The notes: generated from the letters alone by a model not told the origin. Numbered from the stretch's first letter, positions 1 through 9,235 are shown. The stretch: 59,344 bases of DNA from Bacteroidales bacterium (GCA_022768325.1 JALEMI010000083.1:1-59344); one strand, 5' to 3'. Made by a program: numbers and translations.

Positions 1-1
1 C

Positions 2-808
2 CCTCTGCTGCTTCTCGATTATCTCCTTGCTCTCCCTCAACTCCGCGCTGCGTAGCTCCAGCTCGGTCAGTATCTCCATCTCTATGTCCATCTTCTCGCG
101 GAGCTCCTTGTCGCCCAAGCCCATGCGGAGGCGATGGCTGAGGGGGTCGTCGTCATAGTTGCAGTCGTCGGGCAGCTCAATGACGTGCTTGTCCGTCGCG
201 CTGAGCCGCCGCTGGTCGAACATGGCCAGCACCCTCTCCGCCGCGTTGCGGGGCTTGTCGGGCAGGCGGGGGACTTGCACGATGATGATGTCGTGCGTGA
301 GGCACCTGACGAACTTGCCATTGCCATACCCGCCATGGGTGTTGCTCAGCTCCAGGGGCTGACCGTAATAGTCCGTCAGGTGGCCGCCAAATCCGTAGGC
401 TATGGGGCTGTCCGTCTCGCTTATGGTGTGACCGAGGATGTATATGGCGATTATGTGGCGCGGCGTCTGAGTCCCCGTCTCCATGTTGTTCGGGTCGGCG
501 TACTGGCCGCCGAGGTATTTGCGGAACCTGTATATCTCCGTCTCGAACCACACCTTTTGCAGCTCGATGCACACCGACTCGTTGCCACCCTCCGCGGTCT
601 CAATGGAGGCGGTGTAGTCCAGCCGGTAGATGCCGAGGTCCTTGCCGGCCTCCCTGTCCCGCACCTTGTCGTAATGCTCGTGCGCCATTGGCGTTATGTC
701 CGTCACCTTGCGGCGGAGCAGTGCCGAGAGGAGCGCCTTGGCGGCGCGGGCGTCCTCCATCAGGAACTTGAACGACGCGTCATATATAGGGTTCAGTATC
801 TCTGTCAT
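2..808 (-). CDS. Rpn-family PD-(D/E)XK nuclease/putative transposase, 3' end outside window
   Basis: The frame opens at ATG 806-808 and runs leftward with no stop to the window edge (269 codons seen), so the C-terminus is missing. It begins MTEILNPIYDASFKFLMED, the usual opening of the PDDEXK_2 (Rpn recombination-promoting nuclease) family. The nuclease core is visible as RLDYTASIE followed by ESVCIELQKVW, giving the D...E-x-Q/K pattern, at about residues 62-85. The end that is present is charged and helical (EKMDIEMEILTELELRSAEL), as in the family's C-terminal tails. Family members are Mg-dependent endonucleases that promote RecA-independent recombination and occur in many copies in Bacteroidetes. 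It is divergent from aspS. A second, different member lies at 28680. The family call is firm; activity is inferred. Confidence 0.88.
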   Translation of the reverse strand, partial: MTEILNPIYDASFKFLMEDARAAKALLSALLRRKVTDITPMAHEHYDKVRDREAGKDLGIYRLDYTASIETAEGGNESVCIELQKVWFETEIYRFRKYLGGQYADPNNMETGTQTPRHIIAIYILGHTISETDSPIAYGFGGHLTDYYGQPLELSNTHGGYGNGKFVRCLTHDIIIVQVPRLPDKPRNAAERVLAMFDQRRLSATDKHVIELPDDCNYDDDPLSHRLRMGLGDKELREKMDIEMEILTELELRSAELRESKEIIEKQQR

Positions 809-991
809 GGCTTGGCTGTCTTTTTGCTTATCTTCCTCAAAAATAGTGATTTTTGTAACGGTAGTTCGTTTTCCCAAGGTCGCTCTTTGGCAAATAAGGT
901 CGCCATCTCTATTCTTTTCGTTCATAAACTTACGCCGTTGAGATAAATTCATTGCCGAAATCACCACACCCCTCATTTTCTCACACTTCGC

Positions 992-1023
992 TTTGCCTCA
1001 TGACGTTAGATTTCATAACTTCG
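992..1023 (+). promoter_or_regulatory. Bacteroidetes-type promoter of aspS
   Basis: TTTG at 992-995, a 20-base spacer and TAACTTCG at 1016-1023 fit the Bacteroidetes sigma-A pattern TTTG/TAnnTTTG with one mismatch. It would start transcription about 30 bases before the aspS ATG. The remaining 809-1056 gap shows no other clear feature. Confidence 0.55.
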
Positions 1024-1056
1024 CTAACGTAAAGTGTTAGAAACGTAAAAACAGGT

Positions 1057-2823
1057 ATGTACAGGACACACACATGCGGAGAACTCCGCATAGCCGACGC
1101 CGGCAAACAGACAACCTTGGCCGGATGGGTGCAACGCTCCCGCAAAATGGGAGGCATGACCTTCGTCGACATCCGCGACAGATACGGAATCACTCAGATT
1201 GTCTTTAATTCCGAAACCGACGCCGCTCTCAACGACGCCGCGCAAAAACTCGGACGCGAATACGTGATTCAGGTCACAGGCACTGTCCGCGAGCGCGAGA
1301 ACAAGAACAAGAACCTCCCCACGGGCGATGTCGAGATAATTGCCAATACCCTGACTGTCCTCAACGAGAGCGTCACGCCGCCTTTCACGATTGAAGACGA
1401 TACCGACGGCGGCGACGACCTCCGTATGAAGTACCGATACCTGGACCTCCGCCGGCAGGCCGTACGTCGCAACCTTGAGATGCGTCACGATATTTGCCAA
1501 AAAATCAGGACTTACCTCTCCGACCTCAAGTTCCTCGAAGTCGAGACCCCTGTCCTTATCGGCTCAACGCCAGAGGGCGCCCGCGACTTTGTCGTCCCCA
1601 GCCGCATGAACCCCGGCCAGTTCTACGCCCTTCCGCAAAGCCCTCAGACCCTCAAGCAGCTCCTGATGGTCGCCGGGTTCGACCGCTATTTCCAAATTGT
1701 AAAGTGTTTCCGCGACGAGGACCTCCGCGCCGACCGTCAGCCCGAGTTTACTCAGATCGACTGCGAGATGAGCTTCATCGAGCAGGAGGACATCCTCAAC
1801 GTTTTCGAAGGCCTCATGAAGGAGCTCTTCCGCAGCGTTAAGGGCATCGATTTCAACGAGCCGTTCCTCCGCATGAAGTGGAGCGACGCCATGAAATACT
1901 ATGGCTCCGACAAGCCCGACCTCCGCTTCGGAATGAAGTTCGTCGAGATTAAGGATGTCATGCAGGGACATGGCTTCTCCGTTTTCGACCAGGCGGAATA
2001 CATTGGTGGCATCTGCGCAAAGGGGGCTGCCACATATACGCGCAAGCAACTCGACCAACTCACCGACTTCGTCAAGCGTCCGCAAATCGGGGCCAAGGGC
2101 CTTGTCTACGCACGTGTCGAGGCCGATGGCACAGTCAAGTCGTCCGTCGATAAGTTCTATGACCAGGAGACCCTCCAAGCCCTCAAGCAACGCATGGAGG
2201 CCGAGGCGGGCGACCTTATTCTCATCATCTGTGGCCCCGATGCCATGAAGGCCCGCAAGCAACTCTGCGAGCTTCGTCTCGAAATGGGTAATCAGCTCGG
2301 ATTGCGCAGCAAGGACACCTTCGCCTGCCTCTGGGTCATCGATTTCCCAATGTACGAGTGGAGCGAGGAGGAGGGCCGCCTCATGGCCATGCACCATCCT
2401 TTCACAAGCCCCAAACCCGAGGACTACGACCTTCTCGATACCGACCCCGCTGCCGTACGTGCCAACGCCTACGACATGGTCATCAACGGTGTCGAGGTTG
2501 GCGGTGGCTCAATACGTATCCACGACGCCGTCCTCCAGTCCAAGATATTCAACATTCTCGGCTTCACGCCCGAGAAGGCTCAGCAGCAGTTCGGCTTCCT
2601 GATGAACGCCTTCAAGTTTGGCGCTCCTCCTCACGGCGGACTTGCGTTTGGTCTCGACCGCCTCGTCAGCCTCTTTGCTGGTCTCGATTCAATCCGCGAC
2701 TGCATTGCGTTCCCCAAGAACAACGCTGGACGCGACGTGATGCTCGATGCCCCCGCGGCTCTCGACCAGAAGCAGCTCGACGAGCTTGAGCTGGCTGTCT
2801 TGGCCAAGGACGACAAGAAGTAA
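1057..2823 (+). CDS. aspS: aspartate--tRNA ligase
   Basis: A class II aminoacyl-tRNA synthetase that charges tRNA-Asp in the cytoplasm. At 588 aa it matches the bacterial-type enzyme (about 585-600 aa). Residues 1-110 form the OB-fold anticodon domain ([20 protein letters not shown]). Motif 2 is seen as [16 protein letters not shown] near residue 218, and motif 3 as [10 protein letters not shown] near residue 527. The intervening bacterial GAD insertion (about 280-420) is present. The ATG at 1057 is chosen because the OB fold begins immediately after it. The gene is followed by its own hairpin terminator and is probably monocistronic. Confidence 0.98.
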   Translation: MYRTHTCGELRIADAGKQTTLAGWVQRSRKMGGMTFVDIRDRYGITQIVFNSETDAALNDAAQKLGREYVIQVTGTVRERENKNKNLPTGDVEIIANTLTVLNESVTPPFTIEDDTDGGDDLRMKYRYLDLRRQAVRRNLEMRHDICQKIRTYLSDLKFLEVETPVLIGSTPEGARDFVVPSRMNPGQFYALPQSPQTLKQLLMVAGFDRYFQIVKCFRDEDLRADRQPEFTQIDCEMSFIEQEDILNVFEGLMKELFRSVKGIDFNEPFLRMKWSDAMKYYGSDKPDLRFGMKFVEIKDVMQGHGFSVFDQAEYIGGICAKGAATYTRKQLDQLTDFVKRPQIGAKGLVYARVEADGTVKSSVDKFYDQETLQALKQRMEAEAGDLILIICGPDAMKARKQLCELRLEMGNQLGLRSKDTFACLWVIDFPMYEWSEEEGRLMAMHHPFTSPKPEDYDLLDTDPAAVRANAYDMVINGVEVGGGSIRIHDAVLQSKIFNILGFTPEKAQQQFGFLMNAFKFGAPPHGGLAFGLDRLVSLFAGLDSIRDCIAFPKNNAGRDVMLDAPAALDQKQLDELELAVLAKDDKK

Positions 2824-2835
2824 GACCCACAACCC

Positions 2836-2882
2836 AATCCGCCCAGGCGACCTTTACGTTAAGGAGCTGCGGCGGATTTTTC
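2836..2882 (+). terminator. rho-independent terminator after aspS
   Basis: AATCCGCC at 2836-2843 pairs with GGCGGATT at 2871-2878. An inner CCTT/AAGG stem lies in the loop and a T run follows. Confidence 0.7.
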
Positions 2883-2924
2883 TCAACTCAAGTTTCAAAT
2901 CCCTAAAAAGCAGAACAAGAAAAC

Positions 2925-3905
2925 ATGGACATCGCAATTGCTGGGGTAATACTGGTGGTCATAATCATCGTATTATCGATTTTCCTCTACTACGTGCCGA
3001 TCCTGTTGTGGTTCTCCGCCCTCGTCTCGGGCGTCCACATCTCGCTCGTCCAACTCTTCCTCATGCGCATCCGTAAGGTGCCACCCTCAATCATTGTCCA
3101 AGCCCTTATTGAGGCCCACAAGGCCGGTTTGCAAGACATCCGCCGCGATGAGCTCGAAGCTCACTTCTTGGCTGGCGGTCACGTCCAGAAGGTGGTTCAC
3201 GCCCTCGTCTCTGCCAATAAGGCCAACATCAACCTGACGTTCCAGATGGCCACTGCCATCGACCTTGCCGGTCGCGATGTCTTCGAGGCCGTCCAGATGT
3301 CGGTCAACCCCAAGGTCATCGATACGCCTCCCGTCACGGCCGTCGCCAAGAACGGTATCCAGCTCATCGCAAAGGCCCGTGTCACCGTTCGTGCCAATAT
3401 CCGCCAACTCGTTGGTGGTGCCGGCGAGGAGACCATCCTTGCCCGTGTCGGCGAGGGCATCGTCTCGTCCATCGGTTCTTCCGAGAGCCACGAACTCGTG
3501 CTCGAGAATCCTGACAGCATCTCTAAAGTCGTGTTGTCCAAAGGCTTGGACTCCGGCACGGCCTTCGAGATTCTCTCCATCGACATCGCCGATATTGATG
3601 TCGGCAAGAACATCGGCGCCGCCCTCCAAATGGACCAAGCCAATGCCGACAAGAACATCGCCCAGGCTAAGGCCGAGGAGCGTCGCGCCATGGCAGTAGC
3701 CCTCGAACAAGAGATGAAGGCCAAGGCGCAAGAGGCACGAGCCCGCGTCATCGAGGCTGAGGCCGAGGTGCCAAAGGCCATGGCCGAAGCATTCCGCAAC
3801 GGCAACATGGGCGTCATGGACTACATCCGCTACAAGAACGTCGAGGCCGATACGCAAATGCGTCAGTCAATAGCCGGCCCCGCGCAGCCTAAGAAAGATA
3901 AGTAA
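2925..3905 (+). CDS. floA: flotillin-like protein FloA
   Basis: A bacterial flotillin of the FloA (UPF0365) family, 326 aa, which organises functional membrane microdomains. The N-terminal 45 residues are strongly hydrophobic ([20 protein letters not shown], then [10 protein letters not shown]), forming the membrane hairpin. An SPFH-like region follows (about 50-240, with [18 protein letters not shown]). The C-terminus is rich in Ala/Glu repeats ([40 protein letters not shown]) typical of flotillin coiled coils. No NfeD partner lies beside it. It sits alone between two terminators. Molecular scaffold function is known from the family, not shown here. Confidence 0.95.
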   Translation: MDIAIAGVILVVIIIVLSIFLYYVPILLWFSALVSGVHISLVQLFLMRIRKVPPSIIVQALIEAHKAGLQDIRRDELEAHFLAGGHVQKVVHALVSANKANINLTFQMATAIDLAGRDVFEAVQMSVNPKVIDTPPVTAVAKNGIQLIAKARVTVRANIRQLVGGAGEETILARVGEGIVSSIGSSESHELVLENPDSISKVVLSKGLDSGTAFEILSIDIADIDVGKNIGAALQMDQANADKNIAQAKAEERRAMAVALEQEMKAKAQEARARVIEAEAEVPKAMAEAFRNGNMGVMDYIRYKNVEADTQMRQSIAGPAQPKKDK

Positions 3906-3923
3906 TCCGCACCCCACGGTTTG

Positions 3924-3960
3924 TGAATGACACCAAGTGTTGACTGCTTGGTGTCATTTT
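3924..3960 (+). terminator. strong terminator after floA
   Basis: A perfect 12-bp stem (AATGACACCAAG at 3924-3935, CTTGGTGTCATT at 3945-3956) with a 9-base loop and a T run. It is followed by an eight-G tract at 3963-3970. Confidence 0.85.
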
Positions 3961-3984
3961 TTGGGGGGGGCAACCCTGCAGCAC

Positions 3985-4143
3985 ATGAGACCAAGAGATA
4001 CGCCCCTCCTCAACGCTTTGCGAGAGCAGAAGGGGGAAAGGCAGAATGGCGGAATCTACCACCTGACCCAGGTAGATTTCGCATACAACTCGAACCAGGG
4101 CTGCCGCCTAAGCAAGGAGCAGACCCTCAAAATCAAATACTGA
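3985..4143 (+). pseudogene. remnant of a Fic-family protein gene (N-terminal fragment)
   Basis: From ATG 3985 a 52-codon frame contains LLNALREQKG, GGIYHLTQVDFAYNSN and CRLSKEQT. This resembles the N-terminal helical region that precedes the Fic/DOC AMP-transferase domain, where a segment like FAYNSN-xIEGSRL-T/S-EEQT is conserved. The IEG part is altered here and translation stops soon after. No catalytic HPFxxGNG motif is found downstream on either strand. It is read as a decayed Fic gene trapped between the floA terminator and hxlR. A short functional protein is unlikely. Confidence 0.6.
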
Positions 4144-4149
4144 CCGTTT

Positions 4150-4533
4150 CTACGCTTTTGTCCCATTCTTTGCCCTGTCTCTCATTATGTCCCCGAAATT
4201 GTCAATTGCCCACTTGACCATGGGGCGACAGGCCTCCATGAACGACAGGGCGCGAGGCGTGAGGGTGTATTCCGTCCGGGGCGGGACTTCGGGGTAGACG
4301 GTGCGAACCACGAACCCGTCGGACTCAAGGGTGCGCAGGGTCGTCGTCAAGACTTTTTGAGAGATGTCGGGAATTGCTTTTTGAAGCTCTGAGAATCGCA
4401 TAGCTTCCGTATGGTGCAAAAGCTGGTGCATCAGCAGCAGTGACCATTTGTCGCCAACTCGCGCCAAGATGTTTCGCACGGGGCAGTTGGGGAATAGGGT
4501 CTCTCCCATTATTATGTCTTCGCTTCTTTCCAT
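4150..4533 (-). CDS. HxlR-family winged-helix transcriptional regulator
   Basis: A 127-aa regulator of the HxlR (MarR-like winged helix) family, whose members often sense redox or electrophile stress through a cysteine near the N-terminus. The start MERSEDIIMGETLF at 4533 is preferred over upstream in-frame codons because the family begins close to CPVRNILARVGDKWSLLLMH, which follows at about residues 16-35. The recognition region (RFSELQKAIPDISQKVLTTT) and wing (RTEYTLTPRA) are both present, and Cys16 sits where redox-active cysteines occur in this family. It lies 61 bases downstream of the cupin gene on the same strand, so it may regulate that gene and itself. Confidence 0.93.
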   Translation of the reverse strand: MERSEDIIMGETLFPNCPVRNILARVGDKWSLLLMHQLLHHTEAMRFSELQKAIPDISQKVLTTTLRTLESDGFVVRTVYPEVPPRTEYTLTPRALSFMEACRPMVKWAIDNFGDIMRDRAKNGTKA

Positions 4534-4594
4534 GACGCAAAAAAACAGAAAGGCAGCGAAAAACTGCCCTTCTGCCCCGACTTTTGTCTCTTTC

Positions 4595-4990
4595 TCATCT
4601 GTCGAGCACGCCGTCCGCGAGCGTGAATTGTTCCAGAGAGCCCGCCTTGCCCTGTATGCAGATGTAGACAAGCGGCGTCGTGCCAGTGCATCGGATGTGG
4701 CGGCTCACTTCGGGTGCCACCCTGACTATGCTGCCCGACGCGATGGGTATCTCCTCTTTGTTGAGTGTGAGGACTCCCGTGCCGCTCAGTGCGACGTACA
4801 CCTCCTCGTTCTGCTTGTGGTGATGGACGAAGGGGGAGGCTGCGCCAGGCGCAAGTGAGCCGAACGACAGTTCGATGGATGTCGTCCCCATAATCTCTTT
4901 GACAAAGGTCTTGCCCTCGAATGTGGCGAGGTCGCCTACTGTTGCGACGCTGAATCCTGCCCCTTCCTTCTGTAATTCTGTGTTACTCAT
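4595..4990 (-). CDS. cupin-domain protein
   Basis: A 131-aa single-domain cupin. The metal-binding motif 1 is visible as HHHKQNEEVYVALSGTG at about residues 52-68, giving three His and a Glu, and motif 2 as the strand with SRHIRCTG near residue 100. The start MSNTELQKEG at 4990 is preferred because upstream in-frame codons add unrelated low-complexity sequence. The substrate cannot be read from the sequence. It is upstream of an HxlR regulator on the same strand, suggesting a small inducible stress or detoxification unit. The 4991-5269 gap holds only the promoter of the next gene. Confidence 0.88.
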   Translation of the reverse strand: MSNTELQKEGAGFSVATVGDLATFEGKTFVKEIMGTTSIELSFGSLAPGAASPFVHHHKQNEEVYVALSGTGVLTLNKEEIPIASGSIVRVAPEVSRHIRCTGTTPLVYICIQGKAGSLEQFTLADGVLDR

Positions 4991-5184
4991 TTTGTTATCT
5001 GTTTTGTTTGCTGATGCAAAGAGACCCCTTTTCTGCCGCTCTCGCAAGAAGGCACGTTGTGGGTAGAGACTTACCTCTTGGTAACGAATGCTGAGCGATA
5101 GTGTGTTGCCTCCGTCCGTTTTGTGTTTTATTAACATATCGCGTCCCTGCTCTTCACCATTTCCCGTCCTCTGCATAGCAAGCT

Positions 5185-5218
5185 TTTTGCGAGCTGCTTT
5201 TAGAAAGTTTTATCTTTG
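5185..5218 (+). promoter_or_regulatory. promoter of the PASTA-rluA-ddl operon
   Basis: TTTTG at 5185-5189 and TATCTTTG at 5211-5218 match the Bacteroidetes TTTG/TAnnTTTG consensus with a 21-base spacer. The predicted start lies about 45 bases before the ATG at 5270. Confidence 0.7.
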
Positions 5219-5269
5219 TAACTATTTATCAGAGGCGTTCTCGCCCCCATCAACATCAAAGCCCGTAGA

Positions 5270-6070
5270 ATGACTTTCTTCAAATTCCTTAAGTCGCGCG
5301 TATTCTGGATTCAAGTCGCGTTGGCTGTCGTCGCAACGGTTTTCCTTCTTTGGCTCGTAGGCCAAATACTTGCTTTTTACACAACTTCCGGCCGCACGGT
5401 AGTCGTTCCCCAACTTGTTGGTCATCTTCAGGCGGATGTGGAGCGTGAGGTCGAGAATGCCGACATGAGCATCAAGCTCATCGATTCTCTCTATCGCACC
5501 GACGTCGCACCCGGCGTAATTGTCGACCAGATTCCCGAAGCTGGCAAGAAGGTCAAGAAAGGACGCGTCATCTACGTGACAATCAACGCCTTCACCAAAG
5601 AGATGACCTCAATGCCCGCTCTTGTCAATTTCTCTTTCCGCAATGCGCGTGTAAATCTTCAAAACGCCGGTCTGGAGATGGGCAGGGTCGACTCCGTGCC
5701 AAGCCCCTACGACGGTCTTGTCCTCAAACAAACCGTCGACGGCAAGTCCGTCGCACCAGGCGCACGTCTCCCCAAGGGCTCACGCGTCGATCTCGTCGTA
5801 GGGCGTGGCGGTTCCGATGGACCTACGACCATCCCGAGCCTCGCCGCCAAGACCTACGAGGAGGCCATAGCCGCCATTGCCGCCGCGCGCCTCAGTGTCG
5901 GCAACGTCACGTTTGACGAGTCCGTAAGCTCCGCAGCCGATACGGCCACAGCCGTTGTCTATCGCCAAAGCCCAACACCCGCCGCAGGAAGAGTGGACGC
6001 TTGGAGCCACGTCAGCATCACCCTCACGACAGATGTCTCAAAGCTCGCACCCTCAACATCAGACTTTTAG
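5270..6070 (+). CDS. PASTA-domain membrane protein
   Basis: 266 aa with one N-terminal transmembrane helix (about residues 13-35, VALAVVATVFLLWLVGQILA) and then three PASTA repeats at about 45-110, 113-180 and 187-253. Each carries the typical VP-x-L/S start and a P-x-(P/A)G-x-V turn (DQIPEAGKKVKKG, GARLPKGSRVDLVVG). PASTA domains bind peptidoglycan stem peptides or muropeptides. There is no kinase or transpeptidase domain, so this is a stand-alone extracytoplasmic PASTA protein as is common in Bacteroidetes. It heads a run with the RluA synthase and D-Ala-D-Ala ligase, which supports a cell-wall context. Confidence 0.92.
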   Translation: MTFFKFLKSRVFWIQVALAVVATVFLLWLVGQILAFYTTSGRTVVVPQLVGHLQADVEREVENADMSIKLIDSLYRTDVAPGVIVDQIPEAGKKVKKGRVIYVTINAFTKEMTSMPALVNFSFRNARVNLQNAGLEMGRVDSVPSPYDGLVLKQTVDGKSVAPGARLPKGSRVDLVVGRGGSDGPTTIPSLAAKTYEEAIAAIAAARLSVGNVTFDESVSSAADTATAVVYRQSPTPAAGRVDAWSHVSITLTTDVSKLAPSTSDF

Positions 6071-6083
6071 GAACACAACCATC

Positions 6084-7169
6084 ATGAGAGAAGAGGACGA
6101 GTGGGACGAGGCCGACGACCTCGATTCTGACGACGACACCCACGAACAAGAACGAGGAACAAACGGCGAACTATATGAACATCATCACTTTACGGCCGAC
6201 CCTGGCCAAGGGATGATTCGTATCGACAAGTATGTCGTAGACCACGTTCCCCACGCCTCGCGGACCAAGGTGCAGGCCGCCGCCGATGCCGGCAACATCC
6301 TCGTCAACGGCAAGCCCGTCAAGTCCAATTACCGTGTCAAGCCCGCCGACGAGATTAGCATCGTCATGAGCTGGCCGCCGCGCGAGGTCGAGGTAATCCC
6401 CCAAGACATCCCCCTCAACATCGTGTACGAAGACGACGATCTGCTCGTTGTCAATAAACCCGCCGGTATGTGCGTACATCCCGGTTTCGGAAACAACGAC
6501 GGGACGCTCGTTAACGCCTTGGCGTGGCATCTGCGCGACCTCCCCATGTTTGCCGATGTCAAGGACGCGCGTCCCGGTCTTGTCCATCGGATTGACAAGG
6601 ACACGTCGGGCCTGCTTGTGGTGGCCAAGACGGAACAGGCAAAGATGGACTTGGCCCGCCAATTCTTCGAGAAGACGACAAAGCGGACCTACATAGCCCT
6701 CGTATGGGGACTAATGGAGTCCGACACCGGGACAATCCGCGGCAACATTGGGCGAAGCCTCCGCGACCGAAAGGTGATGGACGTCTTCCCTGAGGATAGC
6801 GGAATCGGGAAACACGCCGTGACGCACTACGAGGTGTTAGAACGTTTTGGCTACGTCTCCCTCGTGCGATGCCATCTGGAGACGGGGCGAACCCACCAGA
6901 TACGCGCGCATTTCCGCCACATCGGTCACCCGCTTTTCTCCGATGCCCATTATGGCGGCGACCAGATTCTCCGCGGCACGACGTTCCCAAAATATCGCCA
7001 GTTTGTCGCCAATTGTATGCAAATTCTCCCCCGACAAGCCCTCCACGCCAAGACCATAGGCTTCATCCACCCGCGGACCAAGGAGCAGATGATGTTCGAC
7101 TCCGAAGTGGCAGCCGACATGACGGCCTGCATCGAGAAATGGAGAGCCTACACGGCTGGGCGTAACTGA
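6084..7169 (+). CDS. RluA-family 23S rRNA pseudouridine synthase with S4 domain
   Basis: 361 aa from MREEDEWDEADD. The start at 6084 is chosen because an upstream extension would overlap the PASTA gene in another frame. An acidic N-terminus (DDLDSDDDTHEQE) is followed by an S4 RNA-binding domain (about 45-105, RIDKYVVDHVPHASRTKVQ). The RluA catalytic domain follows, with the signature HRIDKDTSGLLVVAKT near residues 170-185, in which the second Asp is the catalytic nucleophile. ETGRTHQIRAHFRHIGHP is the conserved substrate-site motif. The S4 plus RluA layout is that of RluC/RluD, but the target uridines are not readable. It begins 13 bases after the PASTA stop. Confidence 0.95.
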   Translation: MREEDEWDEADDLDSDDDTHEQERGTNGELYEHHHFTADPGQGMIRIDKYVVDHVPHASRTKVQAAADAGNILVNGKPVKSNYRVKPADEISIVMSWPPREVEVIPQDIPLNIVYEDDDLLVVNKPAGMCVHPGFGNNDGTLVNALAWHLRDLPMFADVKDARPGLVHRIDKDTSGLLVVAKTEQAKMDLARQFFEKTTKRTYIALVWGLMESDTGTIRGNIGRSLRDRKVMDVFPEDSGIGKHAVTHYEVLERFGYVSLVRCHLETGRTHQIRAHFRHIGHPLFSDAHYGGDQILRGTTFPKYRQFVANCMQILPRQALHAKTIGFIHPRTKEQMMFDSEVAADMTACIEKWRAYTAGRN

Positions 7170-7207
7170 TTATAAACCAAGAATTTCAATAAATCGACAT
7201 AACGACA

Positions 7208-8194
7208 ATGAAACGAAACATAGCAATCGTCTACGGCGGCTATCAGTCCGAAGCCGAAGTCAGTGCCAGAAGCAAAGACGGCCTGATGACGATGATTGAC
7301 TCCGAACGTTACAACCTCATCCCCGTCAAAATCTCTCGCGACGCATGGCTCGCGCAATACGACGGCGAGGAGTTCCCAATCTTGCGAGACGACTTCTCCT
7401 TTGTCGATAAGGAGGGGCGCAAGGTCTCTTTCGACATGGCCTACATCACCATCCACGGCGTTCCAGGCGAGAACGGCCTCATGCCCGCCTATTTCGAGAT
7501 GATTGGCATGAAGCACTCCACTTGCCCAGCCCTCACGGGTGCCATGACTTTCGACAAGTTCGTTTGCAACAGCTATTTGCGCTCCTTTGGGGTCAACGTT
7601 GCGGACTCTGTCCGTGTCCGCCCTGGTCAGACGCCCGACCCCGATGCCATCGTCAAGCGTCTCGGGCTGCCCCTCTTTGTCAAGCCCACGGCCGCCGGCT
7701 CAAGCTTTGGCGTGACAAAGGTCAAGACAGTCGAGGAGATTATCCCGGCCATTGAAAACGCTCGGAAGGAGAGCCCAGATGTCATCATCGAGGCCTTCAT
7801 GGATGGCACGGAGCTGACGTGCGGCCTCTACAAGACGGCGCAACGGACGGTAGTCTTCCCCCTCACGGAGGTCGTGTCCCAAAATGAGTTCTTCGATTAC
7901 GAGGCAAAATATACCCCCGGCGTGACCCAGGAGATTACGCCCGCCCGCGTCTCCGACGCTGTGGCGCAGAGCGTCAAGGATGTCGCGTCCGAGGTTTACG
8001 ACCTCATGAACATGAAAGGCATAGCCCGCATTGATTTCATCGTGAAAAAAGACGGTACGCCCTTCGTCCTCGAGATCAACACAACCCCCGGACAGACCGC
8101 CACGAGCTTCATCCCCCAGCAAATACGCGCCGCCGGAATGAAGGAGTCCGACGTCTTCTCCGAGGTGATTGACGACATCCTCCAAAACCCCTAA
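7208..8194 (+). CDS. ddl: D-alanine--D-alanine ligase
   Basis: An ATP-grasp ligase of 328 aa that makes the D-Ala-D-Ala dipeptide for peptidoglycan. The N-terminal domain starts IAIVYGGYQSEAEVS, the family's G-G-x-S-x-E pattern. The ATP-grasp core shows PLFVKPTAAGSSFGVTKV (about 155-172) and EAFMDGTELTCG. The C-terminal metal site is RIDFIVKKDGTPFVLEINTT with GQTATSFIPQQ. Length and motifs are complete. It is 38 bases after the RluA gene and 4 bases before pth, consistent with cotranscription. Confidence 0.97.
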   Translation: MKRNIAIVYGGYQSEAEVSARSKDGLMTMIDSERYNLIPVKISRDAWLAQYDGEEFPILRDDFSFVDKEGRKVSFDMAYITIHGVPGENGLMPAYFEMIGMKHSTCPALTGAMTFDKFVCNSYLRSFGVNVADSVRVRPGQTPDPDAIVKRLGLPLFVKPTAAGSSFGVTKVKTVEEIIPAIENARKESPDVIIEAFMDGTELTCGLYKTAQRTVVFPLTEVVSQNEFFDYEAKYTPGVTQEITPARVSDAVAQSVKDVASEVYDLMNMKGIARIDFIVKKDGTPFVLEINTTPGQTATSFIPQQIRAAGMKESDVFSEVIDDILQNP

Positions 8195-8198
8195 CCCC

Positions 8199-8762
8199 AT
8201 GAAATTCCTCATAGTAGGCCTCGGCAACATTGGCGACGAATACGCCCACACGCGCCATAACACTGGTTTCGACATCGTCTCGCGTCTCGCCCAAGATGCC
8301 GGCGTATCCTTCACGTCCGAACGATATGGCGACGTGGCGCGTATGCGGGTCAAGGGGCGCGACCTCGTAATCCTGAAGCCAAACACCTACATGAACCTCA
8401 GCGGCAAGGCTGTGCGCTATTGGGCTGATAAAGAGAACGTCACGCCCGTGAATATCGTCGTCGTAGTAGACGACCTCGCACTCCCCGTCGGGACCATCCG
8501 ACTAAAAGGCAAGGGCAGCCCCGGCGGTCACAATGGCTTAAAAAACATCTCCGAACTCCTCGGCACGGACGGCTATCCGCGTCTCCGCTTCGGAATTGGC
8601 AACGAGTTCCATCGCGGCGGTCAGATTGACTTCGTCCTCGGCAAATGGACCGACGAGGAGAAACCTGTCGTTGATGAGCGAATGGAGATGGCGGCAGAAT
8701 GCATCCGCACCTTTGTCTGCATAGGTCTCCAACTCACTATGACTCAGTTTAATAACAAATAA
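8199..8762 (+). CDS. pth: peptidyl-tRNA hydrolase
   Basis: 187 aa. It releases tRNA from peptidyl-tRNAs that drop off ribosomes. Motifs are complete: KFLIVGLGNIGDEYAHTRHN with the catalytic His at about residue 20, LKPNTYMNLSGKAV, DDLALPVGTIRLKGKGS and PGGHNGLKNI. The ATG at 8199 is used rather than an in-frame codon inside ddl because the family starts immediately before the KFLIVGLGN strand. It is separated from ddl by only 4 bases and from the following S4 gene by 8. Confidence 0.97.
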   Translation: MKFLIVGLGNIGDEYAHTRHNTGFDIVSRLAQDAGVSFTSERYGDVARMRVKGRDLVILKPNTYMNLSGKAVRYWADKENVTPVNIVVVVDDLALPVGTIRLKGKGSPGGHNGLKNISELLGTDGYPRLRFGIGNEFHRGGQIDFVLGKWTDEEKPVVDERMEMAAECIRTFVCIGLQLTMTQFNNK

Positions 8763-8770
8763 CACCCCCT

Positions 8771-9235
8771 ATGGCAGATTCCATCCGAATTGATAAATTC
8801 CTGTGGGCTGTCCGCCTCTACAAGACACGCTCCATTGCCACCGACGCCCTGAAGCGCGGCAAGGTGACCATGGGAGGGACGCAGGTCAAGAGCTCTCGCG
8901 CGGTCAAGGTGGGGGACGTCATTTCCATCAAGGTGCCAGGGGCTACGCGATCGTTCGAAGTCCTCATGATTCCCCGCTCGCGAATGGGTGCCAAGCTCGT
9001 CAAGGACCATATCCGCGAGGTGACCCCAAAAGACCAGCAGGACCTGTTGGAGATGTACCACCTCCAAATGTCGATGCAACGCCAGAAAGGCTTAGGCCGC
9101 CCAACCAAGAAGGAGAGGCGCGACATCGATTCTTTCTTCGCCGATGCGCCAGCCTACGACGACGACCTCGACATCTATTTCGGAGACGAGGACGACGACG
9201 ATGATGACGAGGCTTTGGAACAAGATAACGACTAA
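8771..9235 (+). CDS. S4-domain RNA-binding protein (Hsp15/HslR-like)
   Basis: 154 aa. The N-terminal S4 domain (RIDKFLWAVRLYKTRSIATD, about 5-60) and the following basic segment (GRPTKKERRDIDSFF) are those of the Hsp15/YrfH heat-shock ribosome-recycling family, which binds 50S subunits carrying stalled nascent chains. The C-terminus ends in a long acidic tail dominated by Asp (about residues 128-154), an extension not found in the E. coli protein. It is eight bases after pth, a pairing that makes sense because both act on aborted translation products. Confidence 0.92.
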   Translation: MADSIRIDKFLWAVRLYKTRSIATDALKRGKVTMGGTQVKSSRAVKVGDVISIKVPGATRSFEVLMIPRSRMGAKLVKDHIREVTPKDQQDLLEMYHLQMSMQRQKGLGRPTKKERRDIDSFFADAPAYDDDLDIYFGDEDDDDDDEALEQDND

